Below are positions 9,432 to 18,304 of a DNA stretch of 36,613 nt, piece by piece (the stretch's first letter is position 1; every line of letters starts with the position of its first letter). The notes below the pieces were generated by a model. That model did not search any database. It had not been told where the DNA came from and worked only from the letters and a program-made list of their open reading frames with translations. The position numbers and the translations under genes were made by a program. This stretch comes from Candidatus Ruthturnera sp. (GTDB lineage Bacteria > Pseudomonadota > Gammaproteobacteria > PS1 > Pseudothioglobaceae). Location of the stretch: contig JAUVOQ010000011.1 of assembly GCA_030599095.1 (NCBI GenBank), forward strand, positions 1 to 36,613. Direction: 5' to 3'.

Positions 9432-10730
9432 ATGAACCAAACTTTAGGTCTTTCTCAAGATTTATTAAAGCGCATCCTTTTTTTATTGGGTGCGTTAATC
9501 GTTTTTAGATTAGGCACGCATATTACCATTCCATTTATCTCAAGTACGGCACTTGCCTCACTTGTACAAGATCAGCAAGGCACGATTTTGGATATGTTTA
9601 ATATGTTCTCAGGCGGTGCATTAGAAAGACTATCTATTTTTACTTTAGGCATTATGCCTTATATTTCGGCATCAATTATTATTCAGTTGATGACCTCTGT
9701 TGTGCCAAAGTTAGAGCAATTGAAGAAAGAAGGTGAAACGGGTAAACGTAAAATTACACAATATACACGCATAGGTACAGTGGTATTAGCAGTGTTTCAA
9801 TCTTATGGTATTTCTATTGCCTTGCAATCACAAAGTGCTGGCGGCGTTGCTTTGGTTACTCAAGGTGGCTTTACTTTTAGTATGGTTACTATAGTGACAT
9901 TAACCACAGGCACTTTATTTTTAATGTGGTTGGGCGAGCAAATCACAGAAAAAGGCATTGGAAATGGCATTTCAATGATTATTTTTGCTGGTATTGTTTC
10001 AGGCTTACCTTCGGCATTGGGCTCAACTTTATCATTGGTGTCTACAGGCGAGTTAACCATTATTTTGGTGGCAATTTTATTAGCTATGACTTTGTTAGTA
10101 ACCGCTTTTGTGGTCTTTATGGAGCGAGGGCAGCGTCGTATTACGGTTAATTACGCCAAGCGCCAACAAGGTCGTAAAATGGTTGGCGGTCAGAACTCCT
10201 ATTTGCCGTTAAAAATTAATATGGCGGGTGTCATTCCACCCATTTTTGCCTCATCAATTATTTTATTTCCAGCAACCTTGGGAGGCTGGTTTTCGCAAAG
10301 CGAGGGCATGGGTTGGTTGGCAGATTTGACCGCCAGTATTTCTCCAGGGCAACCTTTGTATGTGTTGTTTTATGGATTGGCGATTGTGTTTTTTACCTTC
10401 TTTTATACAGCACTAACATTTGATTCAAAAGACACGGCTGATAATTTACGTAAGTCAGGCGGTTTTATTCCAGGCATTCGACCAGGCAAGCACTCGGCAG
10501 ATTACATTGATTCGGTTATGTCTAGGCTAACAGCATCTGGTGCGGTTTATATTACTGCTGTTTGCTTGTTGCCAGAATTTCTAATTTTATACTGGAATGT
10601 GCCATTTTACTTTGGTGGTACCAGTTTGTTAATCATCGTTGTTGTGGTGATGGATTTTATTGCACAAGCCCAATCTCATTTAATGTCTAATCAGTATGAG
10701 TCATTGATGAAAAAGGCAGGTTTAAACTAA
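9432..10730 (+). CDS. secY: Protein translocase subunit SecY
   Basis: SecY is the channel of the SecYEG inner-membrane translocon. It is 432 residues (E. coli 443) with about ten hydrophobic segments. Conserved features are [20 protein letters not shown] (TM2 region), [15 protein letters not shown] (TM4), [20 protein letters not shown] (the C4 loop that contacts SecA and the ribosome) and [18 protein letters not shown] (the C5 loop). A GTG at 9429 immediately before the ATG would add one residue. The Shine-Dalgarno is weak, so coupling to rplO is likely. Confidence 0.97.
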   Translation: MNQTLGLSQDLLKRILFLLGALIVFRLGTHITIPFISSTALASLVQDQQGTILDMFNMFSGGALERLSIFTLGIMPYISASIIIQLMTSVVPKLEQLKKEGETGKRKITQYTRIGTVVLAVFQSYGISIALQSQSAGGVALVTQGGFTFSMVTIVTLTTGTLFLMWLGEQITEKGIGNGISMIIFAGIVSGLPSALGSTLSLVSTGELTIILVAILLAMTLLVTAFVVFMERGQRRITVNYAKRQQGRKMVGGQNSYLPLKINMAGVIPPIFASSIILFPATLGGWFSQSEGMGWLADLTASISPGQPLYVLFYGLAIVFFTFFYTALTFDSKDTADNLRKSGGFIPGIRPGKHSADYIDSVMSRLTASGAVYITAVCLLPEFLILYWNVPFYFGGTSLLIIVVVVMDFIAQAQSHLMSNQYESLMKKAGLN

Positions 10731-10745
10731 AAAAAGGTCACTATT

Positions 10746-10859
10746 ATGAAAGTAAGAGCATCGGTTAAGAAAATTTGTAACAATTGTAAAATTATCAAGC
10801 GTCATGGCGTGGTTCGTGTTATTTGTAAAGAGCCTCGTCATAAGCAAAGACAGGGTTAA
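10746..10859 (+). CDS. rpmJ: 50S ribosomal protein L36
   Basis: A 37-residue [23 protein letters not shown] onward, ending EPRHKQRQG. It is the zinc-ribbon form of L36: cysteines 11, 14 and 27 and a histidine near residue 32 are visible, matching the C-C-C-H pattern. Located 15 nt after secY, as at the end of the spc operon in other gammaproteobacteria. It directly precedes the alpha operon promoter. Confidence 0.96.
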
Positions 10860-10865
10860 TTAGAA

Positions 10866-10894
10866 TTGACATTGGGAAGTTTTGAGCGTAAAAT
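10866..10894 (+). promoter_or_regulatory. Strong sigma70-type promoter of the alpha operon
   Basis: TTGACA at 10866-10871, a 17-bp spacer and TAAAAT at 10889-10894. This is the best promoter match in the window. The predicted start near 10901 leaves a leader of about 107 nt before rpsM, long enough for an S4-responsive structure as known in the E. coli alpha operon. Assignment rests on sequence match and on its place in the only large gap of the ribosomal cluster. Confidence 0.75.
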
Positions 10895-10968
10895 CACGGG
10901 TTTTTAAAATTTAGTATTGTGCGGTTTCTTATTGAGAGATAAAAACAAGATATGAGGAAAATAAGTCT

Positions 10969-11007
10969 ATGAAAAACAGACACACGTTAGAGGGAGGGAT
11001 AAAATAA
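10969..11007 (+). other. Possible 12-codon leader ORF before rpsM
   Basis: MKNRHTLEGGIK followed by TAA, whose last base is directly followed by the rpsM ATG. A GAGGA lies upstream of its ATG, and the GAGGGAGG Shine-Dalgarno of rpsM lies inside it. It could be a coupled leader peptide or simply chance within a structured leader; there is no homology argument. Confidence 0.25.
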
Positions 11008-11361
11008 ATGGCTAGAATAGCAGGAATAAATATTCCGACACATAAACATATTGTGATTGGCTTACAGTCAATCTTTGGTATTGGTAATACAAGAGCAAGA
11101 GCGATTTGCACCACCCTTAAATTGGATCCAGCCACTAGAGTTGTTGATATTGCTGAAGATCAGTTGGAATTAATTCGTGCAGAAGTTGCTAAGCATGAAG
11201 TTGAAGGTGATCTTCGTCGTCAAGTTGCTATGGACATTAAACGCCTTAAAGATTTAGGCTGTTATCGTGGTGTTCGTCATAGAAAATCATTACCACTACG
11301 TGGTCAAAGAACAAAAACAAACGCAAGAACTCGTAAGGGTCCTCGTCGTTTAATTAAATAA
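11008..11361 (+). CDS. rpsM: 30S ribosomal protein S13
   Basis: S13 forms bridges B1a/B1b in the 30S head and touches P-site tRNA through its C-terminal tail. It is 117 residues (E. coli 118): [20 protein letters not shown], a helix-hairpin-helix-like [12 protein letters not shown] and the basic C-terminal [21 protein letters not shown] strong GAGGGAGG Shine-Dalgarno precedes it. First structural gene of the alpha operon. Confidence 0.98.
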   Translation: MARIAGINIPTHKHIVIGLQSIFGIGNTRARAICTTLKLDPATRVVDIAEDQLELIRAEVAKHEVEGDLRRQVAMDIKRLKDLGCYRGVRHRKSLPLRGQRTKTNARTRKGPRRLIK

Positions 11362-11376
11362 TCATAGGTAGGCATT

Positions 11377-11760
11377 ATGGCTAAAACACCCACAAAAAAG
11401 AAGTCTAAAAAAGTAATTACTGATGGTATTGCGCACATTCATGCAACCTTTAATAATACCATTGTGATGATTACAGATCGTCATGGTGATGCAATTTGTT
11501 GGGCGACTTCAGGCAGTTCTGGTTTTAGAGGTTCAAGAAAGTCCACACCGTTTGCTGCACAAGTAGTTGCAGGTAGTTGTGGTGAGAAAGCATTGGCTTT
11601 TGGCATGAAAAACTTAGAAGTTCGTGTTAAAGGTCCAGGTCCTGGCAGAGACTCAGCTATTCGTGGTCTTAACGCACAGGGTTTAAAAATTCAATCAATC
11701 ACAGATGTGACACCAATCCCTCATAATGGTTGTCGTCCTTCTAAAAAACGTAGAGTATAA
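11377..11760 (+). CDS. rpsK: 30S ribosomal protein S11
   Basis: S11 lies on the platform and contacts mRNA in the E-site region. It is 127 residues (E. coli 129). Diagnostic: [34 protein letters not shown], and the C-terminal [20 protein letters not shown]. Located 15 nt after rpsM. Confidence 0.98.
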   Translation: MAKTPTKKKSKKVITDGIAHIHATFNNTIVMITDRHGDAICWATSGSSGFRGSRKSTPFAAQVVAGSCGEKALAFGMKNLEVRVKGPGPGRDSAIRGLNAQGLKIQSITDVTPIPHNGCRPSKKRRV

Positions 11761-11769
11761 GGATAAATT

Positions 11770-12396
11770 ATGGCTAGATATACTGGACCTACTTGTAAAT
11801 TAGCACGTCGTGAAGGCACGGACTTATTTCTTAAAAGTGGTATTAGATCACTAGATTCTAAATGTAAGGTGACTCAACTTCCTGGTATGCATGGTGCGAA
11901 TGCTCGTCGTCAAAAGAGCACAGAGTATGGGTTACAATTACGTGAAAAACAAAAAGTAAGACGCATTTATGGCATTTTAGAAAAACAATTTCGCCTATAT
12001 TATAAAAAGGCATCGCAAAAGAAAGGCTCTACAGGTGAAAATTTATTATCACTGCTTGAGTGTCGTTTGGATAATGTTGTTTATCGCATGGGGTTTGGCT
12101 CTACACGTGCTGAGGCGAGACAATTGGTTTCGCATAAGTCTATTTTAGTAAATGGTTTGGTTGTTAATATTCCATCTTACCAAGTGAGTGTGAATGATGA
12201 AATCTCAATTAGAGAAAAAGCTAAAAAGCAAAGTCGTATTCAATTAGCACTTGAGTTGGCCGAACAATCAACTCAACCACAGTGGCTTGATATTGATAAC
12301 AAAGCACTTAAGGGTGTATTTAAAAATGTTCCTGCTCGTGATGAGTTGTCATCAGACATTCAAGAACATTTAATCGTTGAACTATATTCTAAATAA
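11770..12396 (+). CDS. rpsD: 30S ribosomal protein S4
   Basis: S4 nucleates 30S assembly on 16S rRNA and in E. coli represses the alpha operon by binding the rpsM leader. It is 208 residues (E. coli 206) with [40 protein letters not shown] and an S4 RNA-binding domain containing [20 protein letters not shown]. The zinc-free form, as expected. rpoA follows after 10 nt. Confidence 0.98.
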   Translation: MARYTGPTCKLARREGTDLFLKSGIRSLDSKCKVTQLPGMHGANARRQKSTEYGLQLREKQKVRRIYGILEKQFRLYYKKASQKKGSTGENLLSLLECRLDNVVYRMGFGSTRAEARQLVSHKSILVNGLVVNIPSYQVSVNDEISIREKAKKQSRIQLALELAEQSTQPQWLDIDNKALKGVFKNVPARDELSSDIQEHLIVELYSK

Positions 12397-12406
12397 GGAA
12401 CTAATT

Positions 12407-13387
12407 ATGCAAGGTAGTGCAAGAGATTTTTTAAAGCCAAAGCTGGTTGAGTCTTCTCAAACTGGCGTTAATGAATTTAAGGTCATTCTTAAGCCTCTTG
12501 AGCGAGGTTTTGGTCATACTTTGGGCAATGCCCTAAGAAGAACGTTGTTATCTTCTATGACAGGCTCTGCTATAACCGAAGTTGCTATTGATGGCGTTAT
12601 GCATGAGTTTTCTACAATTGACGGTGTTCAAGAAGATGTGTTAGACATTTTACTTAACCTTAAAGAAGTGTCAGTTGCATTAAACACAGCTGAAACTGCG
12701 CAAGTCGTTATTGACAAGAAGGGTCCGTGTGAAATCACAGTGGCTGATATTGAGGCTAATGGTGTTGATATTACGGCATTCAATCCTGATAAGGTGATTG
12801 CAACAATTAATAATGAAGGTCATATGCGTATGACTCTTAAGATTAGCACTGGTATTGGCTATGACACTGCCACCTCGCGCACTGACGAAGCATCAAGTAT
12901 TGGTGGCATGCAGTTGGATGCAAGTTTTTCACCCATTAAGCGTGTTAGTTTCACGGTGGATGCAGCACGTGTTAAGCAGAAAGTGAATCTTGATAAGTTA
13001 AATATTACAATTGAGACTAATGGCTCGGTTGATGCAGAAGTTGCCATTAAACGTGCAGCAATAATTCTACAAGAACAATTGTCTTCATTTGTTGAGTTGG
13101 AATTGGTAGAAGAAGAAGCGGCATTACCAACATCAGAAGATTTTGATCCACAGTTGTTAGCAGCAGTAGATGAATTGGAATTAACCGTACGTAGTGCAAA
13201 CTGCTTGAAGGCAGAGCAAATTTACTATATTGGTGATTTGATTCAAAAATCTGAGCAAGATTTACTAAGAACCCCCAATTTAGGTCGTAAATCACTCAAT
13301 GAAATTAAGGAAGTGTTAACTGAGAAAGGGCTTAATTTAGGTACAAATATTGAAAATTGGCCACCAGTTGATTTAATGAGTGAATAA
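12407..13387 (+). CDS. rpoA: RNA polymerase subunit alpha
   Basis: The alpha subunit dimerises to nucleate RNA polymerase, and its C-terminal domain binds UP elements and activators. Start at 12407 (AAGGAA 12395-12400) gives 326 residues (E. coli 329). An upstream in-frame start at 12377 would run back into rpsD and is rejected. N-terminal domain: [21 protein letters not shown]-terminal domain: [20 protein letters not shown] and [16 protein letters not shown], including the conserved R and N-x-L-G-x-KSL DNA-binding surface. Confidence 0.98.
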   Translation: MQGSARDFLKPKLVESSQTGVNEFKVILKPLERGFGHTLGNALRRTLLSSMTGSAITEVAIDGVMHEFSTIDGVQEDVLDILLNLKEVSVALNTAETAQVVIDKKGPCEITVADIEANGVDITAFNPDKVIATINNEGHMRMTLKISTGIGYDTATSRTDEASSIGGMQLDASFSPIKRVSFTVDAARVKQKVNLDKLNITIETNGSVDAEVAIKRAAIILQEQLSSFVELELVEEEAALPTSEDFDPQLLAAVDELELTVRSANCLKAEQIYYIGDLIQKSEQDLLRTPNLGRKSLNEIKEVLTEKGLNLGTNIENWPPVDLMSE

Positions 13388-13398
13388 GGAATAAGATA

Positions 13399-13794
13399 AT
13401 GAGACATAGAAAGTCAGGTAGACAATTAAATCGTAATTCATCTCACCGTAAGGCGATGTTTAAAAATATGGCGAACTCATTATTTTTACATGAGACCATT
13501 CGCACAACTTTGCCCAAAGCAAAAGAACTTAGACGTGTTGTTGAGCCACTCATTACTAAAGCTAAAATTGACAGTGTTGCTAATCGTCGTAATGCCTTTT
13601 CAAAATTACGTGACGATGCAATGGTTGATAAGTTGTTCACTAAATTAGCACCATTTTATAAAAATCGTCCTGGTGGTTACATTCGTATTTTAAAGCATGG
13701 TTTTCGTACTGGCGATAAAGCCCCAATGGCCATTGTTCAATTGGTTGACTTTGAAACCACGACAGATGTAGTTGCTGAAACTAGTACCTCATAA
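13399..13794 (+). CDS. rplQ: 50S ribosomal protein L17
   Basis: L17 lies at the tunnel exit. It is 131 residues (E. coli 127) and begins [20 protein letters not shown], with [20 protein letters not shown] and the C-terminal [30 protein letters not shown] precedes the start. It closes the alpha operon. Only 11 bp separate it from rpsU and no hairpin is evident, so rpsU may be co-transcribed. Confidence 0.97.
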   Translation: MRHRKSGRQLNRNSSHRKAMFKNMANSLFLHETIRTTLPKAKELRRVVEPLITKAKIDSVANRRNAFSKLRDDAMVDKLFTKLAPFYKNRPGGYIRILKHGFRTGDKAPMAIVQLVDFETTTDVVAETSTS

Positions 13795-13805
13795 AGGAAA
13801 AATAT

Positions 13806-14021
13806 ATGCCTTCAATTAAAGTAAGAGAAAACGAACCTTTTGATATTGCACTTAGACGTTTTCGTCGTATTTGTGACAGAGCGGGTGTTATCACTGATGT
13901 AAGAAAGAAAGAATTCTATGAAAAGCCAACTTGGGTTAATAAGCGTATGAAAGCAGCTGCTGTTAAAAGGACACACAAGGAGAGAGCTAAAAATCGTGTT
14001 CATCGTAAGCGCATGTACTAG
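13806..14021 (+). CDS. rpsU: 30S ribosomal protein S21
   Basis: S21 is a basic small-subunit protein important for initiation on structured or weak-SD mRNAs. It is 71 residues, the E. coli length, with [20 protein letters not shown] and the basic C-terminus [22 protein letters not shown] precedes the start. It is placed directly behind the alpha operon and before yqeY; the dnaG and rpoD genes that follow it in many gammaproteobacteria are not here. Confidence 0.97.
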   Translation: MPSIKVRENEPFDIALRRFRRICDRAGVITDVRKKEFYEKPTWVNKRMKAAAVKRTHKERAKNRVHRKRMY

Positions 14022-14052
14022 ACGTACATTCTAAGTATTATAATTCGTTATT

Positions 14053-14499
14053 ATGTCTGAGTTAAAGCAACGTATTACTGCTGATATGAAATTAGCAATG
14101 AAGGCCAAAGACAAGGCCAGACTTAAAGCAATACGTATGATTTTAGGGGCAATCAAACAAAGAGAGGTTGACGAGCGCATTGAATTGGATGATGTGCAGG
14201 TGCTTAGTGTTGTGCAAAAAATGGTTAAGCAACGTAAAGATTCAATCTCACAATTTAAAGAAGCAAGTCGTACTGATTTAGTTGATATTGAAGAGGCTGA
14301 GTTGGTTGTTATTAAGCATTATATGCCAGAACAATTGTCAGACGCCGAAGTCAGTGTTGCTATTGATAAAGCGATTGCTGATACTGGCGCGTCTTCTATG
14401 CAGGACATGGGCAAGCTCATGGGTTTATTAAAAAGCCAATTAGATGGCAAAGCCGACATGGGTGTTGTGTCTGGTTTAATTCGATCTAAATTCTCTTAA
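14053..14499 (+). CDS. yqeY: GatB/YqeY domain protein
   Basis: A 148-residue protein of the GatB/YqeY family, whose members resemble the tRNA-binding tail of the GatB amidotransferase subunit; the cellular role is not firmly known. Typical segments: AMKAKDKARLKAIRMILGAI, QREVDERIELDD, YMPEQLSDAEV and the C-terminal GKADMGVVSGLIRSKFS. It follows rpsU as in many Proteobacteria. A TATAAT at 14038-14043 could give it some independent transcription, but no Shine-Dalgarno is obvious before the ATG. Confidence 0.93.
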   Translation: MSELKQRITADMKLAMKAKDKARLKAIRMILGAIKQREVDERIELDDVQVLSVVQKMVKQRKDSISQFKEASRTDLVDIEEAELVVIKHYMPEQLSDAEVSVAIDKAIADTGASSMQDMGKLMGLLKSQLDGKADMGVVSGLIRSKFS

Positions 14500-14601
14500 A
14501 ACAAAATTTTGCTACATATTCTGTGCGATTAAAACATCTAATTAATCATACTTTTGCTATGCCTTACTTGTTCTTAAAAGTATCACTGTTATTTTTTGCT
14601 T

Positions 14602-14607
14602 TATAAT
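14602..14607 (+). promoter_or_regulatory. Candidate -10 box for the hydrolase gene
   Basis: A perfect TATAAT 24 bp upstream of the ATG at 14632, in the 132-bp gap after yqeY. No convincing -35 hexamer at 16-18 bp. A start near 14614 gives an 18-nt leader containing AAGAGGA. Confidence 0.4.
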
Positions 14608-14631
14608 AATAATCCTATTTTAAGAGGATTT

Positions 14632-15360
14632 ATGAAGTTATTATTGATACTATCTATTGTTATTGTTCAGGCTGTATCTGCACAAACAACACCTAATTAT
14701 GCTAAAGAAACACGCTGGGCAGTACAAGTTGAAGACACACTTATGGATGGCGATTCAGTTTGGTTAAGTGCTAATAACCATGAGTTTTTATCAATCTTTA
14801 CACCGAGTGAGTCTGATACTAAAAAAACAGCGATTATAGTCCATGGTTTAGGCGCACATCCAGACTGGGTTCAAGTTATTCAACCATTGCGGGTTGTGTT
14901 AACTGAAAAAGGGTTTAATACTTTTTCTATCCAAGTACCTGTGTTGGCAAATGGGGTTGATGCTGATCAATATGAGCCTTTATTTAATCAAGCTGATAAT
15001 CGTATTACTACTGCCATTAATTATTTAAAAGCACAAGGTTTTGAGGCAAATACATTAATTGCACACAGTTTAGGTGGTGTGATGAGCGCACATTATTTGG
15101 CTAATAATCAACATTCATTTAAAGAATTTATTGCTATAGGTATGCCAAATTTAGCAGTTGAATATTTGACAAAGATTGATATTCCCATGCTTGATTTGTA
15201 TGGTGTGGATGATATTGAGCCAGTGTTAAGTTCTGTAAAAGCGCGTGCTAATGCATCAAGCAAGAATAAAAATTACCATCAAAAAATGGTGAATGCAGAT
15301 CACTTTTTTAATGAAAAAGATGACTTGTTAATTGATACGGTCAGCACTTGGTTGAATTAG
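14632..15360 (+). CDS. Secreted alpha/beta hydrolase (DUF3530-like)
   Basis: 242 residues with the start at 14632, supported by AAGAGGA 4 nt upstream; an upstream TTG at 14596 would put a polar stretch before the signal peptide. Residues 1-17 form a Sec signal peptide (MKLLLILSIVIVQAVSA). An alpha/beta hydrolase fold is indicated by the oxyanion segment HGLGAHPDW (71-79), the nucleophile elbow AHSLGG with Ser146, acidic residues at D193-D194 and His224 in NADHFF. It resembles the DUF3530 family of putative periplasmic esterases; the substrate is unknown. The end overlaps the tauE start, suggesting one transcript. Confidence 0.8.
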   Translation: MKLLLILSIVIVQAVSAQTTPNYAKETRWAVQVEDTLMDGDSVWLSANNHEFLSIFTPSESDTKKTAIIVHGLGAHPDWVQVIQPLRVVLTEKGFNTFSIQVPVLANGVDADQYEPLFNQADNRITTAINYLKAQGFEANTLIAHSLGGVMSAHYLANNQHSFKEFIAIGMPNLAVEYLTKIDIPMLDLYGVDDIEPVLSSVKARANASSKNKNYHQKMVNADHFFNEKDDLLIDTVSTWLN

Positions 15361-16130
15361 TTCAACTATTATTACTTGGGGTATTTTCTGGCTTTGTAGC
15401 AGGTTTGCTGGGTGTTGGTGGTGGTTTAATTATCGTGCCAGTTTTATTGTATGTATTAGCAACTGAAATTCATGAAGTAGTTTTAATGCACACAGCAATC
15501 GGCACTGCACTTTTTGTGATTGTTTTTACGTCTATTTCCAGTGTTTGGGTGCATCATCAAAATAGGGCAGTCCATTGGCATAACTTTATAAAACTCACGC
15601 CCACTATTTTACTAGGGGCATTTTGTGGTGCGATTATCGCTCAATACTTGAGTTTTGATTTTTTGAGAATTTTCTTTGCACTTTTTGAAATAACGGCTGC
15701 ACTGATTATGTGGTTTAGCATCAGCACCTCTGGACATGCGGATAATTTAAGCAGATGGGTTTGGTTGGCAACAGGCTATATTATTGGTCTGGTTTCAGCC
15801 ATAGTTGGTATTGGTGGCGGCACGATGACGACCCCATTTTTAGTTTATAACAATATTAATATCAAAAACGCCATTGCCACTTCAGCTGCAGTGGGTATAC
15901 CAATTGCAATTTCAGGTAGTGTGGGTTTTATAATAACAGGCATTGGGACTGAGGGTGTTACTAGTGGCTTAGGTTTTATCCATGTTAAAGCGCTACTAAG
16001 TATTGTTATTACTAGTGTCCTGTTTGCACCACTCGGTGCCAAGGTTGCACATAGTGTTGATGGTAGAAAACTTAAAAAAGGATTTGCTTTATTTCTGGCT
16101 TTTTTAGGGCTTTTAGTGATTGCTTTTTAA
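15348..16130 (+). CDS. TauE/SafE family sulfite/organosulfonate exporter
   Basis: A 260-residue membrane protein with about eight hydrophobic segments in two repeats, each opening with the family hallmark: GLLGVGGGLIIVPVLL near the N-terminus and IVGIGGGTMTTPFLVY in the middle. TauE/SafE proteins export sulfite, sulfoacetate or related anions; in a sulfur oxidiser, sulfite export is plausible but is an inference. The start is a TTG at 15348 overlapping the last 13 nt of the hydrolase gene; no ATG exists before the first membrane segment, so translational coupling is likely. Confidence 0.88.
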   Translation: MVELVQLLLLGVFSGFVAGLLGVGGGLIIVPVLLYVLATEIHEVVLMHTAIGTALFVIVFTSISSVWVHHQNRAVHWHNFIKLTPTILLGAFCGAIIAQYLSFDFLRIFFALFEITAALIMWFSISTSGHADNLSRWVWLATGYIIGLVSAIVGIGGGTMTTPFLVYNNINIKNAIATSAAVGIPIAISGSVGFIITGIGTEGVTSGLGFIHVKALLSIVITSVLFAPLGAKVAHSVDGRKLKKGFALFLAFLGLLVIAF

Positions 16131-16131
16131 T

Positions 16132-16254
16132 CTTATTTTTGACCCGCCTTATAATCTACAATTAAAACAAGTGTTGTATCGTCTAAATCAAACTAGGGCT
16201 GATGATGCGTGGGCTAAATTTTTAAAATCAGTGTCATTAATCATGCTTTTTTAA
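16132..16254 (+). pseudogene. Relic of a CcrM-like DNA adenine methylase (motif IV)
   Basis: Directly after tauE, an open frame without a start reads LIFDPPYNLQLKQVLYRLNQ, then TRADDAWAKFLKS, ending in a stop at 16252. DPPY followed by NLQL, an R-x-NQT segment and an acidic DD-x-W-x-KF match the catalytic motif IV region of N6-adenine methylases of the CcrM / HinfI type that act on GANTC. No start, SAM-binding FxGxG motif or C-terminal domain is visible, so this is a fragment of about 40 codons. It marks an old deletion. Confidence 0.55.
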
Positions 16255-16276
16255 AAGACTATTTCAGGCTAAAGCC

Positions 16277-16417
16277 ATGAAACGGTCAAAGCATCAAATA
16301 AATCAAAGCGCCCTAATCTTGAATGCAGCGAATGCTGTTGACGCCTTTTCTTTAACAACAGGAAAAAGGCAGATTGGTTTTGAACTTATACACGAATTGA
16401 TGGGACTAAACACCTAG
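16277..16417 (+). other. Short unassigned ORF of 46 codons
   Basis: MKRSKHQINQSALILNAANA, continuing VDAFSLTTGKRQIGFELIHE and ending LMGLNT. Not recognised. The Shine-Dalgarno is weak (CAGG about 7 nt upstream). It lies between two decayed loci, so it may be a fragment of a lost gene. The rest of the gap from 16131 to 16474 holds the methylase relic upstream and a hairpin downstream. Confidence 0.2.
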
Positions 16418-16426
16418 TTAATTTTA

Positions 16427-16449
16427 AGAAACGAGCCTTGCTCGTTTCT
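16427..16449 (-). terminator. Hairpin, probable terminator of the FISUMP gene
   Basis: A perfect 10-bp stem, AGAAACGAGC / GCTCGTTTCT, with a 3-nt loop. Read on the minus strand it is followed by TTAAAATT, and it lies 26 bp beyond the ancestral stop of the FISUMP gene. The plus-strand tail (GAGTG) is not T-rich, so minus-strand function is favoured. Confidence 0.6.
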
Positions 16450-16474
16450 GAGTGTGCCTAGGTAAAAATTCAAA

Positions 16475-17164
16475 TTAATTCTTAATGCAACGAACACTAT
16501 GGGCATCAGCGTAATCAGTTCTGGTTATAACCGCAAGCACAAATATTCCCGAACATAATTACTACCTATCCTAATAGAAGAACGACTCCAGAATAAACCT
16601 TCAGAGCCGACAAGAAAAGGCATGCCGTTCAGAACAGAACGAAGGCCAGCAAGTGGCAACTTGAGGAAGCTGGAAAAAGCGGTAGCACTGTTAGTAATCT
16701 TCACAGTAGTGGCATTCATAGTATCTGCCATTAGTTCTGCAACAGTTGGCACACCAAAGCCTGCTGGACAGATGTCATTACTACCACCGTCTTTCCAAGC
16801 ATTTGCTCTAATACTACCATTTGTATCTACGCTTGCCCAATCCCTACCACTCGCAGTATCAGTAATAAATAACGAATGACCCACATTGACAACATCAGTT
16901 GCTTGCGTGGTTGTGGTGGCACTCGTCCTACGCTCATGCCCATCATCATTTCTACCCCATTGGTACAAATATCCATAACCAGCACTGTCTGTACTTGAGG
17001 TGGCTACTTGCGCAGCACCTAGGTTTCTATCTAGCCAAATTCTACCTGTATCTGGAGATTGTAGGGTTTTATAGTCTAAGCCATTAAAGTTAATAGTTTG
17101 AGATACATAGACAGGAGAGGCAAAGTTTACATCAACCGTATTAGCCACTTTACGTTTTATTCAT
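16475..17164 (-). pseudogene. FISUMP-domain surface protein, frameshifted
   Basis: The open frame 17148-16525 (GTG start, 207 residues) has the Fibrobacter succinogenes major paralogous domain pattern: GRIWLDRNLGAAQVATS, GYGYLYQWGRNDDGHERR, CPAGFGVPTVAEL and GLFWSRSS. It stops early at 16525, but the neighbouring frame continues RTDYADAHSVRCIKN to a stop at 16475-16477, the usual SVRCIK end of the family, so one indel near 16545-16560 has broken the C-terminus. At the other end, ATG 17164 reads MNKT then stops; removing one A from the AAAA run would join it as MNKRKVANTVDV. These proteins are thought to be secreted or surface-exposed, but no signal peptide is seen. Direct neighbour of dprA. 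Confidence 0.75.
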
Positions 17165-17166
17165 TC

Positions 17167-18303
17167 TTAAAATAATGATTGTTGTGATTGGATAGTTCTT
17201 TCTTTATGTGAAAATTTTAACGGTTTACCTTTAACGGTAATAATTTCGCTCTGTTTTTTCAGAAATGAGGAAACTTTTCTTGAACTCCAATCTAATTTAA
17301 GTGTATCAACTATTTCTTTTGAAATGAATTCTCCTCCTTTTTTCAAGAATTCAATAATTTTATATTCAACATCATTTGGGTCAAGTTCAGAAACAACATT
17401 TTGATTTATATTTATTTGTTGTTCATAGTTTAAAATATTCCCTTTTGCATTAACAGGAATAGCCCCTTTTTGTATTAATTGATTATTAGCATTTTTCTCA
17501 TTAAAGTTTGGTTTTCTGACAAAGATTTTCCTTCCTTTTCTTAATCCATCAACAACACCTGACCAAGTGCCGCCTTTATTACTTGATTCAGCAACAAAGA
17601 TTTCAGTTGCTAAACCGTAAATGATAGGATTACGAGCCATTGCTAAACCAACATTCCAAGTTGCTTTTGGATAGAAAGTACTCAACACTATTACATCACC
17701 ATCAATGATTTGTTTGTAATACTTTTTAAACCCTGAATTAAATGTTGAAATACCTTGAGGCAGAACAATAATACTTTGACCTTTATGTTTTAGTGCAGAA
17801 TCTAATGCTTGCTTGTCAACTCCCTTAGCAAAACCGCTTACTATAACTTTATAATCTTCGGAAGCTATTTTAGCAACATTATCTGTAAAATCTAAAGAAA
17901 CTTTATCTGCTTTTCTTGAGCCTACAATAGCAATAGATATTTCTTTCATTATTGCCTTATTGCCTTTTGTGTAAATTAAAGATGGTGCATATGTTCTGCC
18001 CAAATTCTTTTTAAGAATAGGAGAGTAATCAGGTGAGGTGATAGGTAAAATGCTGTATCCTTGCTCAAGAAGGTCTTCTACCATAAAAGCATAATTTGAT
18101 AATTCTTTTATAGCATCTTGAAATAATAAAATCTCATTTTCATTTAATTGGTAGTTATCTTTCCACTGCTTTGGCTCAAAATGAAAGAAATCAATAATCG
18201 TTTTTTGTTCTTCAAACAATCTAACAATTATTTCATTCTTTTTTTTTGTTCTTAGTTTTGGCAAATGTGCCAAAGCAAGCCAGTATGATAATTCTTCATT
18301 CAT
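17167..18303 (-). CDS. DprA-like SLOG/Rossmann protein of a RecQ-associated module
   Basis: 378 residues from ATG 18303, which lies one base after the stop of the upstream helicase gene. Residues 1-110 resemble the helical N-terminal part of DprA. The Rossmann core has IVGSR (126-130), VSGFAKGVDKQALDSAL (155-171), VLPQGI (180-185), the RN pair at 224-225 and ESSNKGGTW (239-247), where housekeeping DprA usually has SGSLxTA. The C-terminal 70 residues look like a winged helix. DprA loads RecA on incoming single-stranded DNA in transformation; more broadly, SLOG-type folds bind nucleotides or DNA. The variant core and the pairing with a helicase suggest a specialised role rather than the housekeeping dprA. 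Looks more AT-rich than the flanking core genes (not computed). Confidence 0.85.
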   Translation of the reverse strand: MNEELSYWLALAHLPKLRTKKKNEIIVRLFEEQKTIIDFFHFEPKQWKDNYQLNENEILLFQDAIKELSNYAFMVEDLLEQGYSILPITSPDYSPILKKNLGRTYAPSLIYTKGNKAIMKEISIAIVGSRKADKVSLDFTDNVAKIASEDYKVIVSGFAKGVDKQALDSALKHKGQSIIVLPQGISTFNSGFKKYYKQIIDGDVIVLSTFYPKATWNVGLAMARNPIIYGLATEIFVAESSNKGGTWSGVVDGLRKGRKIFVRKPNFNEKNANNQLIQKGAIPVNAKGNILNYEQQININQNVVSELDPNDVEYKIIEFLKKGGEFISKEIVDTLKLDWSSRKVSSFLKKQSEIITVKGKPLKFSHKERTIQSQQSLF

Positions 18304-18304
18304 A

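Noticed and set aside
16622-17087. Two plus-strand frames opposite the FISUMP gene
   Set aside because: The minus strand carries the recognisable FISUMP motifs; the plus frames have no start signals or homology.
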